Positions 1 through 7,848 are shown, counted from the stretch's first letter. The stretch: DNA of 33,622 nt from DATFXM01 sp035315885 (GCA_035315885.1 DATFXM010000182.1:1-33622), one strand, 5' to 3'. A program made the numbers and translations. The notes: generated by a model from the sequence alone, not told the origin.

Positions 1-622
1 CGCTGTATACCTTGATGCCGTAAAGGTACTTTCCCCCGAGGGTTTCAATTCGGGTGATGTAACCGCCACGCGAGGGTATGAACTCCTGGACTAAAGCCGT
101 CTGATCCAAGCCGAAATCCAACTGATCTTGTTCGATCGCGAGTTCGAGTGCGGGCATGGAGTCGAAGCGAATAATTCCGGCTCCGCTGCCCCCGACGTTA
201 GCCTTGACCACGATCGGGAAGCGCAGATCAATGGCGGCGCGCGCCGCGTCTTCTGCGCAACTCACAACCTTGGCCCGCGGGTATGGCAAGCTGAGTTGTT
301 CGAGGAGAGCGGCTTGCAGTGCTTTGCTTATTTCGTAGGTGAACGCTTTGTGACCGTTTATCACTCGGACGCCAAGCGCTTCGAGATGAGTGAGCAGATT
401 CAGGGTGTAGAAAACTGCGCCCCCCGGCTGACGACGATAAGCGGAGGGGCTCATTCTGTTGAAGAAGAGACTGTAGTCCGGTTCGCGCCGCGAAGGATCG
501 TACTGATGGCATCGCGCGTCGATGCGAATGTAGTCGAGGCCTCGCCGATCCAGTTCGGCGAACAGAGGTCGAAACCAGTTTGGGTGCTCGTAGTAGATTG
601 CTATCGGCAAGCTGCGCGTCAT
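1..622 (-). CDS. RimK-like ATP-grasp ligase (partial, C-terminus off the window)
   Basis: The reading frame is open from an ATG at 622 to the window edge, so about 207 N-terminal residues are visible. The ATG follows a good ribosome site (GAAAGGA, about 6 bases upstream). The protein starts with a pre-ATP-grasp fold (LPIAIYYEHPNWF, then a Rossmann-like segment) and continues through VINGHKAFTYEISKAL, where ATP-grasp enzymes place the first lid helix. The nucleotide-binding strand and glycine loop follow (PIVVKANVGGSGAGI, about residues 147-161), then VQEFIPSRGGYITRIETLGG. Enzymes of this family join a carboxylate to an amine or thiol through an acyl phosphate (RimK, glutathione synthetase, YheC types). 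The substrate cannot be told because the C-terminal catalytic half is missing. A strong terminator hairpin lies just upstream of the gene on the same strand. The family call is secure; the specific function is unknown. Confidence 0.85.
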   Translation of the reverse strand, partial: MTRSLPIAIYYEHPNWFRPLFAELDRRGLDYIRIDARCHQYDPSRREPDYSLFFNRMSPSAYRRQPGGAVFYTLNLLTHLEALGVRVINGHKAFTYEISKALQAALLEQLSLPYPRAKVVSCAEDAARAAIDLRFPIVVKANVGGSGAGIIRFDSMPALELAIEQDQLDFGLDQTALVQEFIPSRGGYITRIETLGGKYLYGIKVYS

Positions 623-688
623 TATTTCCTTTCAGAGTTGAGTCTCACAGTACGAATATCAATCTAAACGAAGAAGGGCCGCAACGAA

Positions 689-715
689 AAGGGCCGCTCG
701 GTTTGAGCGGCCCTT
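689..715 (-). terminator. Intrinsic terminator
   Basis: Read on the minus strand, an 11 bp perfect stem (AAGGGCCGCTC with GAGCGGCCCTT) closes a five-base loop and runs into TTTTCG. It could end the sulfate operon, whose last stop codon is about 300 bases upstream. It also sits in front of the ATP-grasp gene and could act as an attenuator in that gene's leader. On the plus strand no T-run follows, so the minus orientation is preferred. Confidence 0.8.
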
Positions 716-1019
716 GCTATCACCAAAAACCTTTCTTCTCATTCAGGTCAGGGCAAAGGTCCGCTCGACGCACCATTGGCTCCAACATCTACAGATGCAG
801 GCGCAAGCCCCATCAATCGAAGAACGATATGATTTGTCCACGAGCACCTTAGTTCCAAGCCGACTCTATTATTACTTAGAAGCCAAAGCTACATGTCGAT
901 AAAACAAAAGTCAAGTTGAGGCGTTGTCCTCACGCGATTGGCCTCTCGTCGTGCCCGACGTTCTTAATCCTGCGTAGCTGAGACAATGCCAACTCTTTCG
1001 GTGACCGCACCTTAATCCC
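716..1019. other. Non-coding stretch, no recognised gene
   Basis: No convincing coding frame, tRNA or known aptamer was seen here. On the minus strand a TAATAAT box near 866-872 could be the -10 of a promoter for the ATP-grasp gene (weak -35, TCGACA). That would give a leader of over 200 bases ending in the terminator hairpin at 689-715. This reading is tentative. Confidence 0.4.
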
Positions 1020-2924
1020 TTACAACCTGTCGGTGGGGACGACAAGCACCGGTCGATCTGTTGCCGCAAGCACCTCGAGCATCACTTCGTTGACATCCAA
1101 AAACGATTTGTTCCGGGGACCAGCGCAACCTATCACTATTAAGTCGAAGTCTCCATCCTGCGCTTCATCCAGGATTCCGGACGCAGGCGTCGTCGCGTTT
1201 CGCACTCGAACTTCAGCCGCGGCGTCCAGCGCCCTCAGAGTTGCCGCCGCCCTCTCCAAATGAGTCTGTGTGAGTGCGTCCGGCTGTGTTCCTTGTTGGA
1301 CATAGAGCAGGGTAGGCAACGCATCGAGCCGCCTGGTGAGCCTTCCGCCGGTTACAACATCGCTCTTGCCCGGCTCTCCCGCCGCGGTGCATATCAATAC
1401 GCGATTGATCTTCTCACGATGCCCCTTAACCACAAGCACCGGTACGTCGGCGTGTCTTAGTACGTCGAGCAGAGTCTCGCCAAGAATCCTGGTGCGCGCC
1501 CTCCGTTCGAGGCCCGCCAGCCGCTGCCTTTTCGACCGCGCTGGCATGGTGGAATCCCTGCGCGCCACCATCACCAGCATTTCGTAAAGGCTCTGCGCCT
1601 GTTCGGCGGCGATCTGCTCGACCGGGTTGCCGTAGCGAACCCGCAATGTAGCGTCTTCCAGGCCAGCTTGCTGTTTTCGAGTCTCAATTGACGCCCTAAC
1701 TCGTTCGGCTCTTTCAGGGTTTTCGGCTACGCCCAGCACCGTAGTCCTCGACCGCATCTGTTCGGCTATCGCGCGAGCCAACTGAAGCGCGGCCGCCGAA
1801 CCCTGACCTGAATCGCAGACCAGCAAGTGCGGCCGTGGCTGCTTCAATATCGACCAGGCGCGCAGGCCGACCCAGAACCGCCGGTTCTCAACTCCGCTGT
1901 CGGCCGGCAGCGCAGCGTCCACAAGCAGCGCTTCTTCACCAAAGGGCGGCGGCGGAGATAATTGGCGAGTGCCTTCGAGTCGCGGGAGGCGCAGCCTCAC
2001 TCGGCGCAGGGGTCCGGTGAACGTCTGGTCTACCATCACTCCCTGACCCAGAATCGGAACGTCAGGCGTGGGCCCATCCAGACTGAGGACAACGTGCTCG
2101 GGACGGAACAATACCTGAACCCGCGAGCCTTCGTCGTGAGGCGCGTAATGTGGTATGGGCAATGCGATCGGCCCGAAACGAGCCTGTCCCTTATCTGCCC
2201 TTCCCACCAGCACGGTCCCGGCGCCGAGAAACGATGCCGCAAAGAACGACCGTGGCTGCGAATAGAGATCTTCTCCGTTTCCCACCTCGATCAATCGGCC
2301 GCGTTCGAGCAGCCCGATTCGATCCGCAAGCTCAAATGCTTCTTCCTGGTCATGAGTTACCAGAATCGTAGTGACTCCGAGGCTGCGTTGAATTTCCTTG
2401 AGACTGCGTCTGAGCTGCATGCGGATCTTGACGTCTAGCGCCCCGAACGGTTCGTCGAGCAGCAACACGTTCGGTTCGTAGGCCAGTGCACGCGCAAGCG
2501 CCACTCGCTGCTGCTGGCCACCGGATAACTGATGTGCATATCGCCTTCCCAGCCCCGCCAGACCCACCATGTCCAACAGCTCCTCGCGCTTTCGCTTCCG
2601 ATCCGAGCGACCTACTTTTCGAATCCGAAGTCCGAATTCTATGTTCTCGGCGATGCTCATATGCCGGAATATCGAATAGTTTTGAAAGACAAAACCAGTG
2701 CCTCGCTCTTGCGGCGAGAGCCCGGTTACATCCCGGCCGTGCAGCAGAACACGCCCGCTGGTAGGAGTTGACAAACCGGCGATGATCCTCAATACGGTGC
2801 TTTTGCCGCTGCCGCTCGAGCCCAGCAGCACAAACAGCTCCTTGTCGGCGATTTCCAGCGAGACATTCTCAACCACCCACTGGTTGCCAAATCGTTTGCT
2901 GATCTGTTCCAGGACTATCGACAT
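1020..2924 (-). CDS. cysA: Sulfate ABC transporter ATPase CysA fused to two USP domains
   Basis: 634 residues against about 330-365 for ordinary CysA. Residues 1-230 are the ABC ATPase: Walker A GSSGSGKST 35-43, Q-loop Q81, signature LSGGQ 133-137, Walker B LLLDE 154-158, H-loop H191. Residues about 235-358 form a TOBE-like regulatory region. Two universal-stress-protein folds follow, about 366-501 (HLLVCDSGQG to VPVLVVKG) and 507-634 (RVLICTAAG to RPVLVVPTD). The second keeps part of the USP nucleotide loop (G-2X-G at 599-602), but N612 replaces the later glycine; the first lacks the loop. It should power import by the CysT/CysW channel on the cytoplasmic side. Last gene of the sulfate operon, separated from the porin by a 129-base gap holding an inverted repeat. 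Sulfate specificity comes from the neighbours; thiosulfate is possible. The start ATG has only a weak ribosome site. Confidence 0.93.
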   Translation of the reverse strand: MSIVLEQISKRFGNQWVVENVSLEIADKELFVLLGSSGSGKSTVLRIIAGLSTPTSGRVLLHGRDVTGLSPQERGTGFVFQNYSIFRHMSIAENIEFGLRIRKVGRSDRKRKREELLDMVGLAGLGRRYAHQLSGGQQQRVALARALAYEPNVLLLDEPFGALDVKIRMQLRRSLKEIQRSLGVTTILVTHDQEEAFELADRIGLLERGRLIEVGNGEDLYSQPRSFFAASFLGAGTVLVGRADKGQARFGPIALPIPHYAPHDEGSRVQVLFRPEHVVLSLDGPTPDVPILGQGVMVDQTFTGPLRRVRLRLPRLEGTRQLSPPPPFGEEALLVDAALPADSGVENRRFWVGLRAWSILKQPRPHLLVCDSGQGSAAALQLARAIAEQMRSRTTVLGVAENPERAERVRASIETRKQQAGLEDATLRVRYGNPVEQIAAEQAQSLYEMLVMVARRDSTMPARSKRQRLAGLERRARTRILGETLLDVLRHADVPVLVVKGHREKINRVLICTAAGEPGKSDVVTGGRLTRRLDALPTLLYVQQGTQPDALTQTHLERAAATLRALDAAAEVRVRNATTPASGILDEAQDGDFDLIVIGCAGPRNKSFLDVNEVMLEVLAATDRPVLVVPTDRL

Positions 2925-2934
2925 TTTCTTTAGT

Positions 2935-3030
2935 AGTGAGTGCTAAGTGCTGAGTTCGACGGTTGTGAGCTCGTGTTGACGGCGCCTCGACCATTGCGCG
3001 TCAGACTCATCACTCAGCCCTCAGAACTCT
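2935..3030. repeat. Inverted AGTGCTGAGT-type repeat pair between porin and cysA
   Basis: A left arm with AGTGCTAAGTGCTGAGTTC (2939-2957) and a right arm with ACTCAGCCCTCAGAACTC (3012-3029) are imperfect inverse complements and enclose about 55 bases of unrelated sequence. The same motif recurs at 17188-17291, 19594-19620 and 22264-22483, always between genes. Here it sits inside an operon and could form a hairpin that lowers downstream cysA expression. Confidence 0.7.
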
Positions 3031-3053
3031 ATTCTCCCTCAAACTCGCCAACC

Positions 3054-4556
3054 TCAAAACGCAACTTGAATACGGTTCAACAGAACAAAGAAAGTCCGGT
3101 CGCCTGGATTTGGCGTGCGTAGTGGGTCTTTGAATCTCTCGAAGCCAAAGTCCATTACGTATCGCACAAAACGATTCAAATACCAGTTAGGACCGAAGAA
3201 GAAAGTCTCCGCGCGGTTTGATTTCGAAGTCCCGTCGGCTATTTGAAGATTCGAGTATCGGAACTTCAGTTCCCACGCGCCGAACCCGGACTCGCCGCTG
3301 CCATCCCAAAAAACGTTCCGCTTTGGTGTGAGCGCTCCCGCTTCCGGCTTGGTCTCACCGGTCAGTAAATACGTTATCTGTCCAGTGTACCCCTTGGCTA
3401 CTACACCAGGAAGATTAGTCCCGCCGGTGCCCAGATTGTCTCGACGTTGATTTGTCTGATCGTACTCCACTCGTATCGCCGCCGGTCCAAGCATCCAGGT
3501 GAGCTCGCCGTTGGCGCGGTAGTACTTGCCATTCACCGAGTCTGGTACGAAAAACGTGAAGCTGCGGCTCTCAGTCTGACCCCTGACGCTCAGCCCTTCC
3601 AGGTTGCGCCCCTGAGTGATCGCTCCTCCAACGCTGAGGCCCTTAGTCCAGAACGATTGACCGCTTCTCCATGGGCTGAACCGGACGCGCAGGGCCGTCT
3701 CGGGAGTACCGTTGGTGTTGGTCGCAAGAAGTCCCTTGCCGTTGAACGCACCAAGTTGATATTCGAACGTGCCTTTGTTGATGGAGCCCTGTATTGCAAT
3801 GCCGGGGCTGCGGCTCGGAACCAGATTGTTGACGAGCGAGCGCTCGACGAAATCCTGATACGCATCCGATCGAATCTCTTCCTGACTGTAAGGCACACGA
3901 AATTGCCCGAAACGGAGCTGAACTTCATCAATTCGGTGAACGTTCAAGTAAAAATCCCGCAGCAGCGTGCTCGCGGTGTCCGCAAAATCACCTTCAACCC
4001 TGAACTCGTAGTATTTGTAAACGCGGCCTTCGAGCGCGAGCCGTGCGCGGCGTACAAGAAACGTGTTCGGCGGGTGATTACCGGATTGGTAGCTGCGTCC
4101 GTCCAACTGCGCGTACCCGCCGATCTGTGTTTCAAAATTCCCGTCGGGACTTCTCAGAAATGCCCGCGTCCCGTCCCAGCCCGCCAATATTGGCGGTTTG
4201 TCCTCGGGCCGGGTCTGTTTTACCGCCGTCGCATCCGTGGTCTTCGCTGCGACTTCGATGGGGGTCGCGCGCAGTGAAACCTCCTCCGGCGCTCGGCTCG
4301 GCGCGCCTGATTTCCCTTGCAGCTCGTCGAGCCTTCTCTGCATTTCGAGAAGCAGTTGATTCTGTCGATCGAGCGCCTGCTGAAGCTGGTCCACCTTCAG
4401 CTTCAGCGACTCGACGTCGCTGTCTCGCGAAGCTCGCGAATCCGCAGGCACCAGTAATGCAGCCCCGCTGCCCGGCACCTGAGCCTTCACGGTTGCCGCA
4501 AGCAACATCAAGCCGGCGGTCATCAAAATCCGAGACATTTGCTTCTGAAAGACCAT
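3054..4556 (-). CDS. OprO/OprP-family outer-membrane porin
   Basis: 500 residues from the chosen ATG, which is preceded by GAGGACGAGG; an in-frame start 13 codons earlier lacks a ribosome site. Residues 1-25 are a signal peptide ending in VKA before Q26. A heptad-like coiled coil (about 46-82, LKLKVDQLQQALDRQ) probably trimerises the protein, and a Pro-rich linker follows. From about residue 125 on it matches the Porin_O_P (phosphate-selective porin) barrel: FETQIGGYAQLDGR, FLVRRARLALEGRVYKY, FRVEGDFAD, RFGQFRVPYSQEE. It ends in hydrophobic-aromatic IQVAF, the usual beta-barrel assembly signal. It lies 35 bases after cysW and before cysA, so it probably lets sulfate or thiosulfate cross the outer membrane. 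The anion preference is inference; OprP itself prefers phosphate. Confidence 0.9.
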   Translation of the reverse strand: MVFQKQMSRILMTAGLMLLAATVKAQVPGSGAALLVPADSRASRDSDVESLKLKVDQLQQALDRQNQLLLEMQRRLDELQGKSGAPSRAPEEVSLRATPIEVAAKTTDATAVKQTRPEDKPPILAGWDGTRAFLRSPDGNFETQIGGYAQLDGRSYQSGNHPPNTFLVRRARLALEGRVYKYYEFRVEGDFADTASTLLRDFYLNVHRIDEVQLRFGQFRVPYSQEEIRSDAYQDFVERSLVNNLVPSRSPGIAIQGSINKGTFEYQLGAFNGKGLLATNTNGTPETALRVRFSPWRSGQSFWTKGLSVGGAITQGRNLEGLSVRGQTESRSFTFFVPDSVNGKYYRANGELTWMLGPAAIRVEYDQTNQRRDNLGTGGTNLPGVVAKGYTGQITYLLTGETKPEAGALTPKRNVFWDGSGESGFGAWELKFRYSNLQIADGTSKSNRAETFFFGPNWYLNRFVRYVMDFGFERFKDPLRTPNPGDRTFFVLLNRIQVAF

Positions 4557-4591
4557 GTTCCTCGTCCTCTTTGTGAAATATTTGGCCTGCC

Positions 4592-5464
4592 TCACCGTTT
4601 CTCGGTGCGTTTGCGCACTGTCTCAATCGTCATCAGGATGACGAAAGAAATTGCCGCAAGGATTATTGCGGTAGAGTAGGCGCCGATGTAGTTGCGTCCA
4701 TCTATCGAGCGGAGAATGTATAGGGTTGACGTTTCAGTGAGCCCGGTTATGTGACCGCTGACTACGAGCACCGCGCCGATTTCTCCGATCGATCTTGCGA
4801 ACGTCAACGATACTCCGTACAACAGGCCCCAGCGTATTGCGGGCAACGTCACGTGCCAAAATGTCTGCCAGCCGCGAGCACCCATTGTTCGAGCAGCGTC
4901 CTCCTGATCACGACTGACCTCTGCAAGCACCGGCATCACCTCACGGATCACAAACGGAAGGCTTATGAAGATCGTCGCAAGGAGTATTCCGGGGATCGCA
5001 AACACCACCTTTATCCCGATCGCATCGGTAAGCATCGTGAGCCAGCCGTTGCGGCCGAACAACAGGATCAGCATGAATCCGGCGATCACCGGCGAAACGG
5101 CGAACGGCATGTCGACCAGTCCGTTTACTATTCGCTTGCCGGGAAAATCGTCTCGCACCAGCACCCACGCCGCTGCCAATCCAAACACTGTGTTGATCAC
5201 CGTCGAAGCCAAAGCAATCAGTAGAGTAAGTCTCAAGGCGCTCAATGCATCAGGGGTCGTCAGCTCGCCAATCAGACGTGTTATTCCTTGACCGAGCGAG
5301 CCCCAGATTATTGCCAGCAGCGGCGCGACCAGCAGGATCCCCGCGTAGAGAACTACAACGCCGATCAAAACGTATTCGATCCGGCCCAGCCTGGATTCGG
5401 ATGCTTCTTGTTCACGCTCAGAGTCTGAAGCACCCTTCAGTTGTGTTTCAGCTTGCGCCACCAT
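4592..5464 (-). CDS. cysW: Sulfate ABC transporter permease CysW
   Basis: 290 residues from the ATG at 5464, which overlaps the end of cysT by 17 bases. A GGAGG lies immediately before it, so the adjacent GTG at 5461 is an equally possible start; a TTG ten codons earlier is unlikely. It has six hydrophobic segments typical of the BPD_transp_1 family, for example YVLIGVVVLYAGILLVAPLL near the N-terminus. A cytoplasmic EAA loop (EDAARTMGARGWQTFWHV, followed by TLPAIRWG) contacts the CysA ATPase. SIGEIGAVLVVSGH matches the CysW form of the conserved sulfate-permease segment. It pairs with CysT to form the inner-membrane channel. Tight translational coupling with cysT and the sulfate-binding protein upstream fixes the role. 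Confidence 0.93.
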   Translation of the reverse strand: MVAQAETQLKGASDSEREQEASESRLGRIEYVLIGVVVLYAGILLVAPLLAIIWGSLGQGITRLIGELTTPDALSALRLTLLIALASTVINTVFGLAAAWVLVRDDFPGKRIVNGLVDMPFAVSPVIAGFMLILLFGRNGWLTMLTDAIGIKVVFAIPGILLATIFISLPFVIREVMPVLAEVSRDQEDAARTMGARGWQTFWHVTLPAIRWGLLYGVSLTFARSIGEIGAVLVVSGHITGLTETSTLYILRSIDGRNYIGAYSTAIILAAISFVILMTIETVRKRTEKR

Positions 5465-6308
5465 CCCTCCGCTTATGCATGAGCTCCACCCCAAGAATCA
5501 GAGCGAACGACACCGCCAGGAGCAACACCGACATCGAGCTTGCCGCGCGATGATTGTCGGACTCGATTTGTCCGTAGACATAGACCGGAGCGGTCAGTGT
5601 GCGCCTCGGAACGTTACCCGCGACGACTACTATTGAGCCGAACTCGCCCAGTGCTCGAGCAAAGGTCAACAGTGCACCTGTAGTTATTGCGCGAGCGATC
5701 GACGGCAATACTATTCTGCGAAATGTTATCCACTTCGATGCGCCGAGCGTGTATGCGGCTTCTTCCTGTTCACGCTCGGCGTTAAGCAGCACCGGCTGTA
5801 CCGCGCGAATGGTGAACGGATAAGTCACAACCAGCAGCGCGAGGATGATTCCCGGTGTCGAAAAAATGACATGCACTCCGCGGCCGCTCAGCCAGTTTCC
5901 GATCGTGCTCTGTGGGCCGTACAAAGCCACCAGCATTACGCCGGTCACCAGAGTGGGTATTGCAAACGGGATGTCGACCAGCCCGTTCAACAGTCCACGG
6001 CCGGCAAACCGGTATCGAACGAGCACGTAAGCCGTCAACGTGCCCATGATCGCGTTTACTGTAGTCACCATCAATGCCGCGAAGATCGTGAGCTCGAGTG
6101 CTGGAAGAGCTACTCGGCCGGTGATGTCGCTCCACAAAACCGATAGTCCGTCCTTGAAGCCGTTTTCGAGAACAGCGGCAAGCGGGACAACGATCATGAA
6201 CGCGAGATAGATCAACCCCGTAGCTCGCACGCCCCACTTGCCCCAAGGCAGTGACCGGCTTGCGCCCGTGATTTGCGGACCCTCAATTTGCGACTGAGTG
6301 GTGCTCAT
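5448..6308 (-). CDS. cysT: Sulfate ABC transporter permease CysT (CysU)
   Basis: 286 residues, the normal length. The start ATG overlaps the stop of the sulfate-binding protein gene by four bases (ATGA), with AAGG just upstream. Hydrophobic segments include GLIYLAFMIVVPLAAVL (about 31-47). LVDIPFAIPTLVTGVML and GEFGSIVVVAGNVP are hallmark CysT stretches. The EAA loop that docks on the ATPase is EEAAYTLGASKWITFRR. It forms the transmembrane pore with CysW. The order binding protein, CysT, CysW, CysA is that of classic bacterial sulfate/thiosulfate importers, here with a porin inserted before cysA. Confidence 0.94.
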   Translation of the reverse strand: MSTTQSQIEGPQITGASRSLPWGKWGVRATGLIYLAFMIVVPLAAVLENGFKDGLSVLWSDITGRVALPALELTIFAALMVTTVNAIMGTLTAYVLVRYRFAGRGLLNGLVDIPFAIPTLVTGVMLVALYGPQSTIGNWLSGRGVHVIFSTPGIILALLVVTYPFTIRAVQPVLLNAEREQEEAAYTLGASKWITFRRIVLPSIARAITTGALLTFARALGEFGSIVVVAGNVPRRTLTAPVYVYGQIESDNHRAASSMSVLLLAVSFALILGVELMHKRRDGGAS

Positions 6309-7348
6309 TTACCTTGCTCGGTTGCTTTGGTGTACGCGCCCTGAGGGCCGAATATACTTTGAGCCACCTGCTTCCAACCGCCAAGAAACTCGATCGTCCA
6401 CAGATCCTCGACTTTGGGAAACTGACTCTTTGATTCTTCGGCGACTGATTTATCCGTTGGACGCAATCCGTACTTAGCGAAGGCGGCCTGGGCCTCGTGC
6501 GACGAAAGAAAATCTACAAACGCCTCTGCAACGTCGCGGCAGCCGTGCTTGTCGATATTCTTATCGATAACCGCCGCAGGATTCTCGATCAGGATCGTCG
6601 ACCGGGGCACGACATAGTCATAAGTCTGCCCGGCCTGTCTTGCTACGACGACTTCGTTTTCATAGGTGATCGCAGCGTTGCCGGTCCCGGCTTCGAAGTT
6701 AGTGATCGATTCTCGCCCGCCCTTGTCCATGATGGAGACGTTTCGAAAGATGTCCGTCAACAATCCCTGAGCCGCGTCTTGATCGCCCTTCGCGACACCC
6801 GCATAGCCTCGAAGCGCTGCACCGTAAATAGCATTGATGTTCCACTGAGCGCCGCCCGACGTGCGTGGATCCGGCGTCAATACGTTCAGTCCGGGCTTTG
6901 TGAGATCTGACCAGTCTCTTATCCCGAGCGGGTTTCCCTTACGAACGGCTATCACCACTATCGAAGTACAAACGATTCCTCGATTCTTTTTTGCTTTCCA
7001 GTCGTGAGTGATCAGTCCTGCTGCGGCAATCCGATCAATGTCGCCTTCCAGAGAAAGAGCTGCGACGTCAGCCTCGAAGCCTCCAACGATGGCTCGCGAC
7101 TGGGCGCCGCTTGCCTGATAGGACTCCAGAACTTCTATTGATTGTCCGGTCTTTTGGCGCCAATAGTCTTCGAACGCCGGGATGATTCCTTTGCCGTAGG
7201 CCTCACGCGGAGCGGTGTATCCGGCGAGTATCAGTCTTCTGCTTCCGTGCGATGTCTGGCAGGCTTGCAGGGCGGCGATCAGAAAGAGACTCGACCCAAG
7301 CGACAGCAGGGTAACGGTTTTTAAGATGAGCTTCGCCTTGTGTCTCAT
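6305..7348 (-). CDS. sbp: Sulfate-binding lipoprotein (Sbp/CysP family)
   Basis: 347 residues. The N-terminus is a lipoprotein signal (hydrophobic 9-28, lipobox LQAC with Cys30), so the protein is probably lipid-anchored facing the periplasm. The mature part opens with LILAGYTAPREAYGKGIIPAF, where sulfate-binding proteins have the NVSYDPTREFY-like segment. TPDPRTSGGAQWNINAIYG is the second sulfate-binding signature (TSG loop), and ITYENEVVVARQ is also conserved. It captures sulfate or thiosulfate and hands it to CysT/CysW. The ATG has GGAGG nine bases upstream. First gene of the operon, behind a promoter, c-di-AMP riboswitch and terminator. Classic Sbp is a soluble periplasmic protein, so the lipid anchor is a variation. 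Confidence 0.93.
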   Translation of the reverse strand: MRHKAKLILKTVTLLSLGSSLFLIAALQACQTSHGSRRLILAGYTAPREAYGKGIIPAFEDYWRQKTGQSIEVLESYQASGAQSRAIVGGFEADVAALSLEGDIDRIAAAGLITHDWKAKKNRGIVCTSIVVIAVRKGNPLGIRDWSDLTKPGLNVLTPDPRTSGGAQWNINAIYGAALRGYAGVAKGDQDAAQGLLTDIFRNVSIMDKGGRESITNFEAGTGNAAITYENEVVVARQAGQTYDYVVPRSTILIENPAAVIDKNIDKHGCRDVAEAFVDFLSSHEAQAAFAKYGLRPTDKSVAEESKSQFPKVEDLWTIEFLGGWKQVAQSIFGPQGAYTKATEQGK

Positions 7349-7432
7349 ACAGCTATGCCTCCTGCCGGCACAGGGCTGCCGGAAAGAGCTGGGCAGTTCT
7401 TTGAAGGGGGATTAGCCGGTCGTCTGGAGGAG

Positions 7433-7464
7433 AAAAGGCGCGGAGCCTACGCCCCGCGCCTTTC
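7433..7464 (-). terminator. Intrinsic terminator in the sulfate-operon leader
   Basis: On the minus strand AAAGGCGCGG (7463-7454) pairs with CCGCGCCTTT (7443-7434) and a T-rich run follows. It lies between the c-di-AMP aptamer and the first gene, where the expression platform of a transcription-controlling riboswitch would be. With ligand bound it would be expected to form and stop transcription about 85 bases before the sbp start. Confidence 0.87.
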
Positions 7465-7498
7465 CCAAAGAACGGTTATCGCGGCGTAATGCCCTTCC

Positions 7499-7664
7499 TG
7501 TATGCCTACGAGGTTAGCTGACGGGCTCGGGCTGGAAGTACCCTATGAAAGGCTCTTGCGAGAGAGCTGCTTTCGATTCGCCCCGGGTCGCTGTTTACTG
7601 TCCGACCTTTGGTTCCCCCGCGCTGCGCGTCACGCTCGCCTGCGGCACACAGCTTCGGCAGACA
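7499..7664 (-). ncRNA. Cyclic di-AMP riboswitch (ydaO-yuaA class)
   Basis: The conserved blocks of the ydaO aptamer appear in order on the minus strand: GGGGGAACCA (7619-7610), GGGGCGAATC (7584-7575) and GAGCCCGTCAGCTAACCTCG (7528-7509). The outer helix can close: TGTCTGCC (7664-7657) pairs with GGCATACA (7506-7499), one mismatch. A terminator follows within 36 bases and a sigma-70-type promoter precedes it. Known members bind c-di-AMP and usually turn off genes for cell-wall hydrolases, potassium uptake or compatible solutes. Control of a sulfate importer is unusual. The class call rests on near-verbatim core motifs; the OFF direction is inferred from the terminator. Confidence 0.93.
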
Positions 7665-7682
7665 CTCTAATCGACGCGCCTT

Positions 7683-7712
7683 ATACTACGGGCAAGTTCG
7701 TGAAATTGTCAA
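7683..7712 (-). promoter_or_regulatory. Sigma-70-type promoter of the sulfate operon
   Basis: On the minus strand TTGACA (7712-7707, perfect -35) is followed after 18 bases by TAGTAT (7688-7683), with more AT next to it. Transcription would begin near 7676, just ahead of the riboswitch closing helix. Confidence 0.85.
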
Positions 7713-7723
7713 AAAAATCTGAC

Positions 7724-7848
7724 TCTCAAACTCAAATCTCAAATTTCAAGTCTCAAATTTCAAATTTCAAATCTCAATCTCAAATTTCAAATTTCAAATC
7801 TCAAATTTCAAATCTGAAATCTCTGAAATCTCAAATCTGAAATCTCCC
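7724..7848. repeat. AT-rich short tandem repeat (TCAAATTTCAAA units)
   Basis: About 125 bases made almost only of interleaved CAAATTT, CAAATCT and TGAAATCTC units, about 7-13 bases each and diverging toward the 3' end. The tract fills the gap between the sulfate-operon promoter and the secreted-protein gene at 7849-8241, ending at its stop codon. No function is evident. Replication slippage could change its length. Confidence 0.9.

Noticed and set aside
128..667. Plus-strand open frame of 179 codons at the window start
   Set aside because: It is the antisense of the ATP-grasp gene, whose family motifs are clear on the minus strand.
1020..7348. Phosphate or molybdate transporter, suggested by the OprP-like porin
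   Set aside because: The binding protein carries the sulfate-binding TSGGAQW signature and the permeases are CysT/CysW-like; no pst or mod features were seen.
7502..7840. Plus-strand open frame of 112 codons
   Set aside because: It lies across the riboswitch, promoter and AT-rich repeat of the opposite strand; its product is repeat-like and has no ribosome site.
7724..7848. CRISPR array
   Set aside because: Units are short, adjacent and degenerate, with no uniform spacers and no cas genes. The same applies to the tract at 32842-32990.
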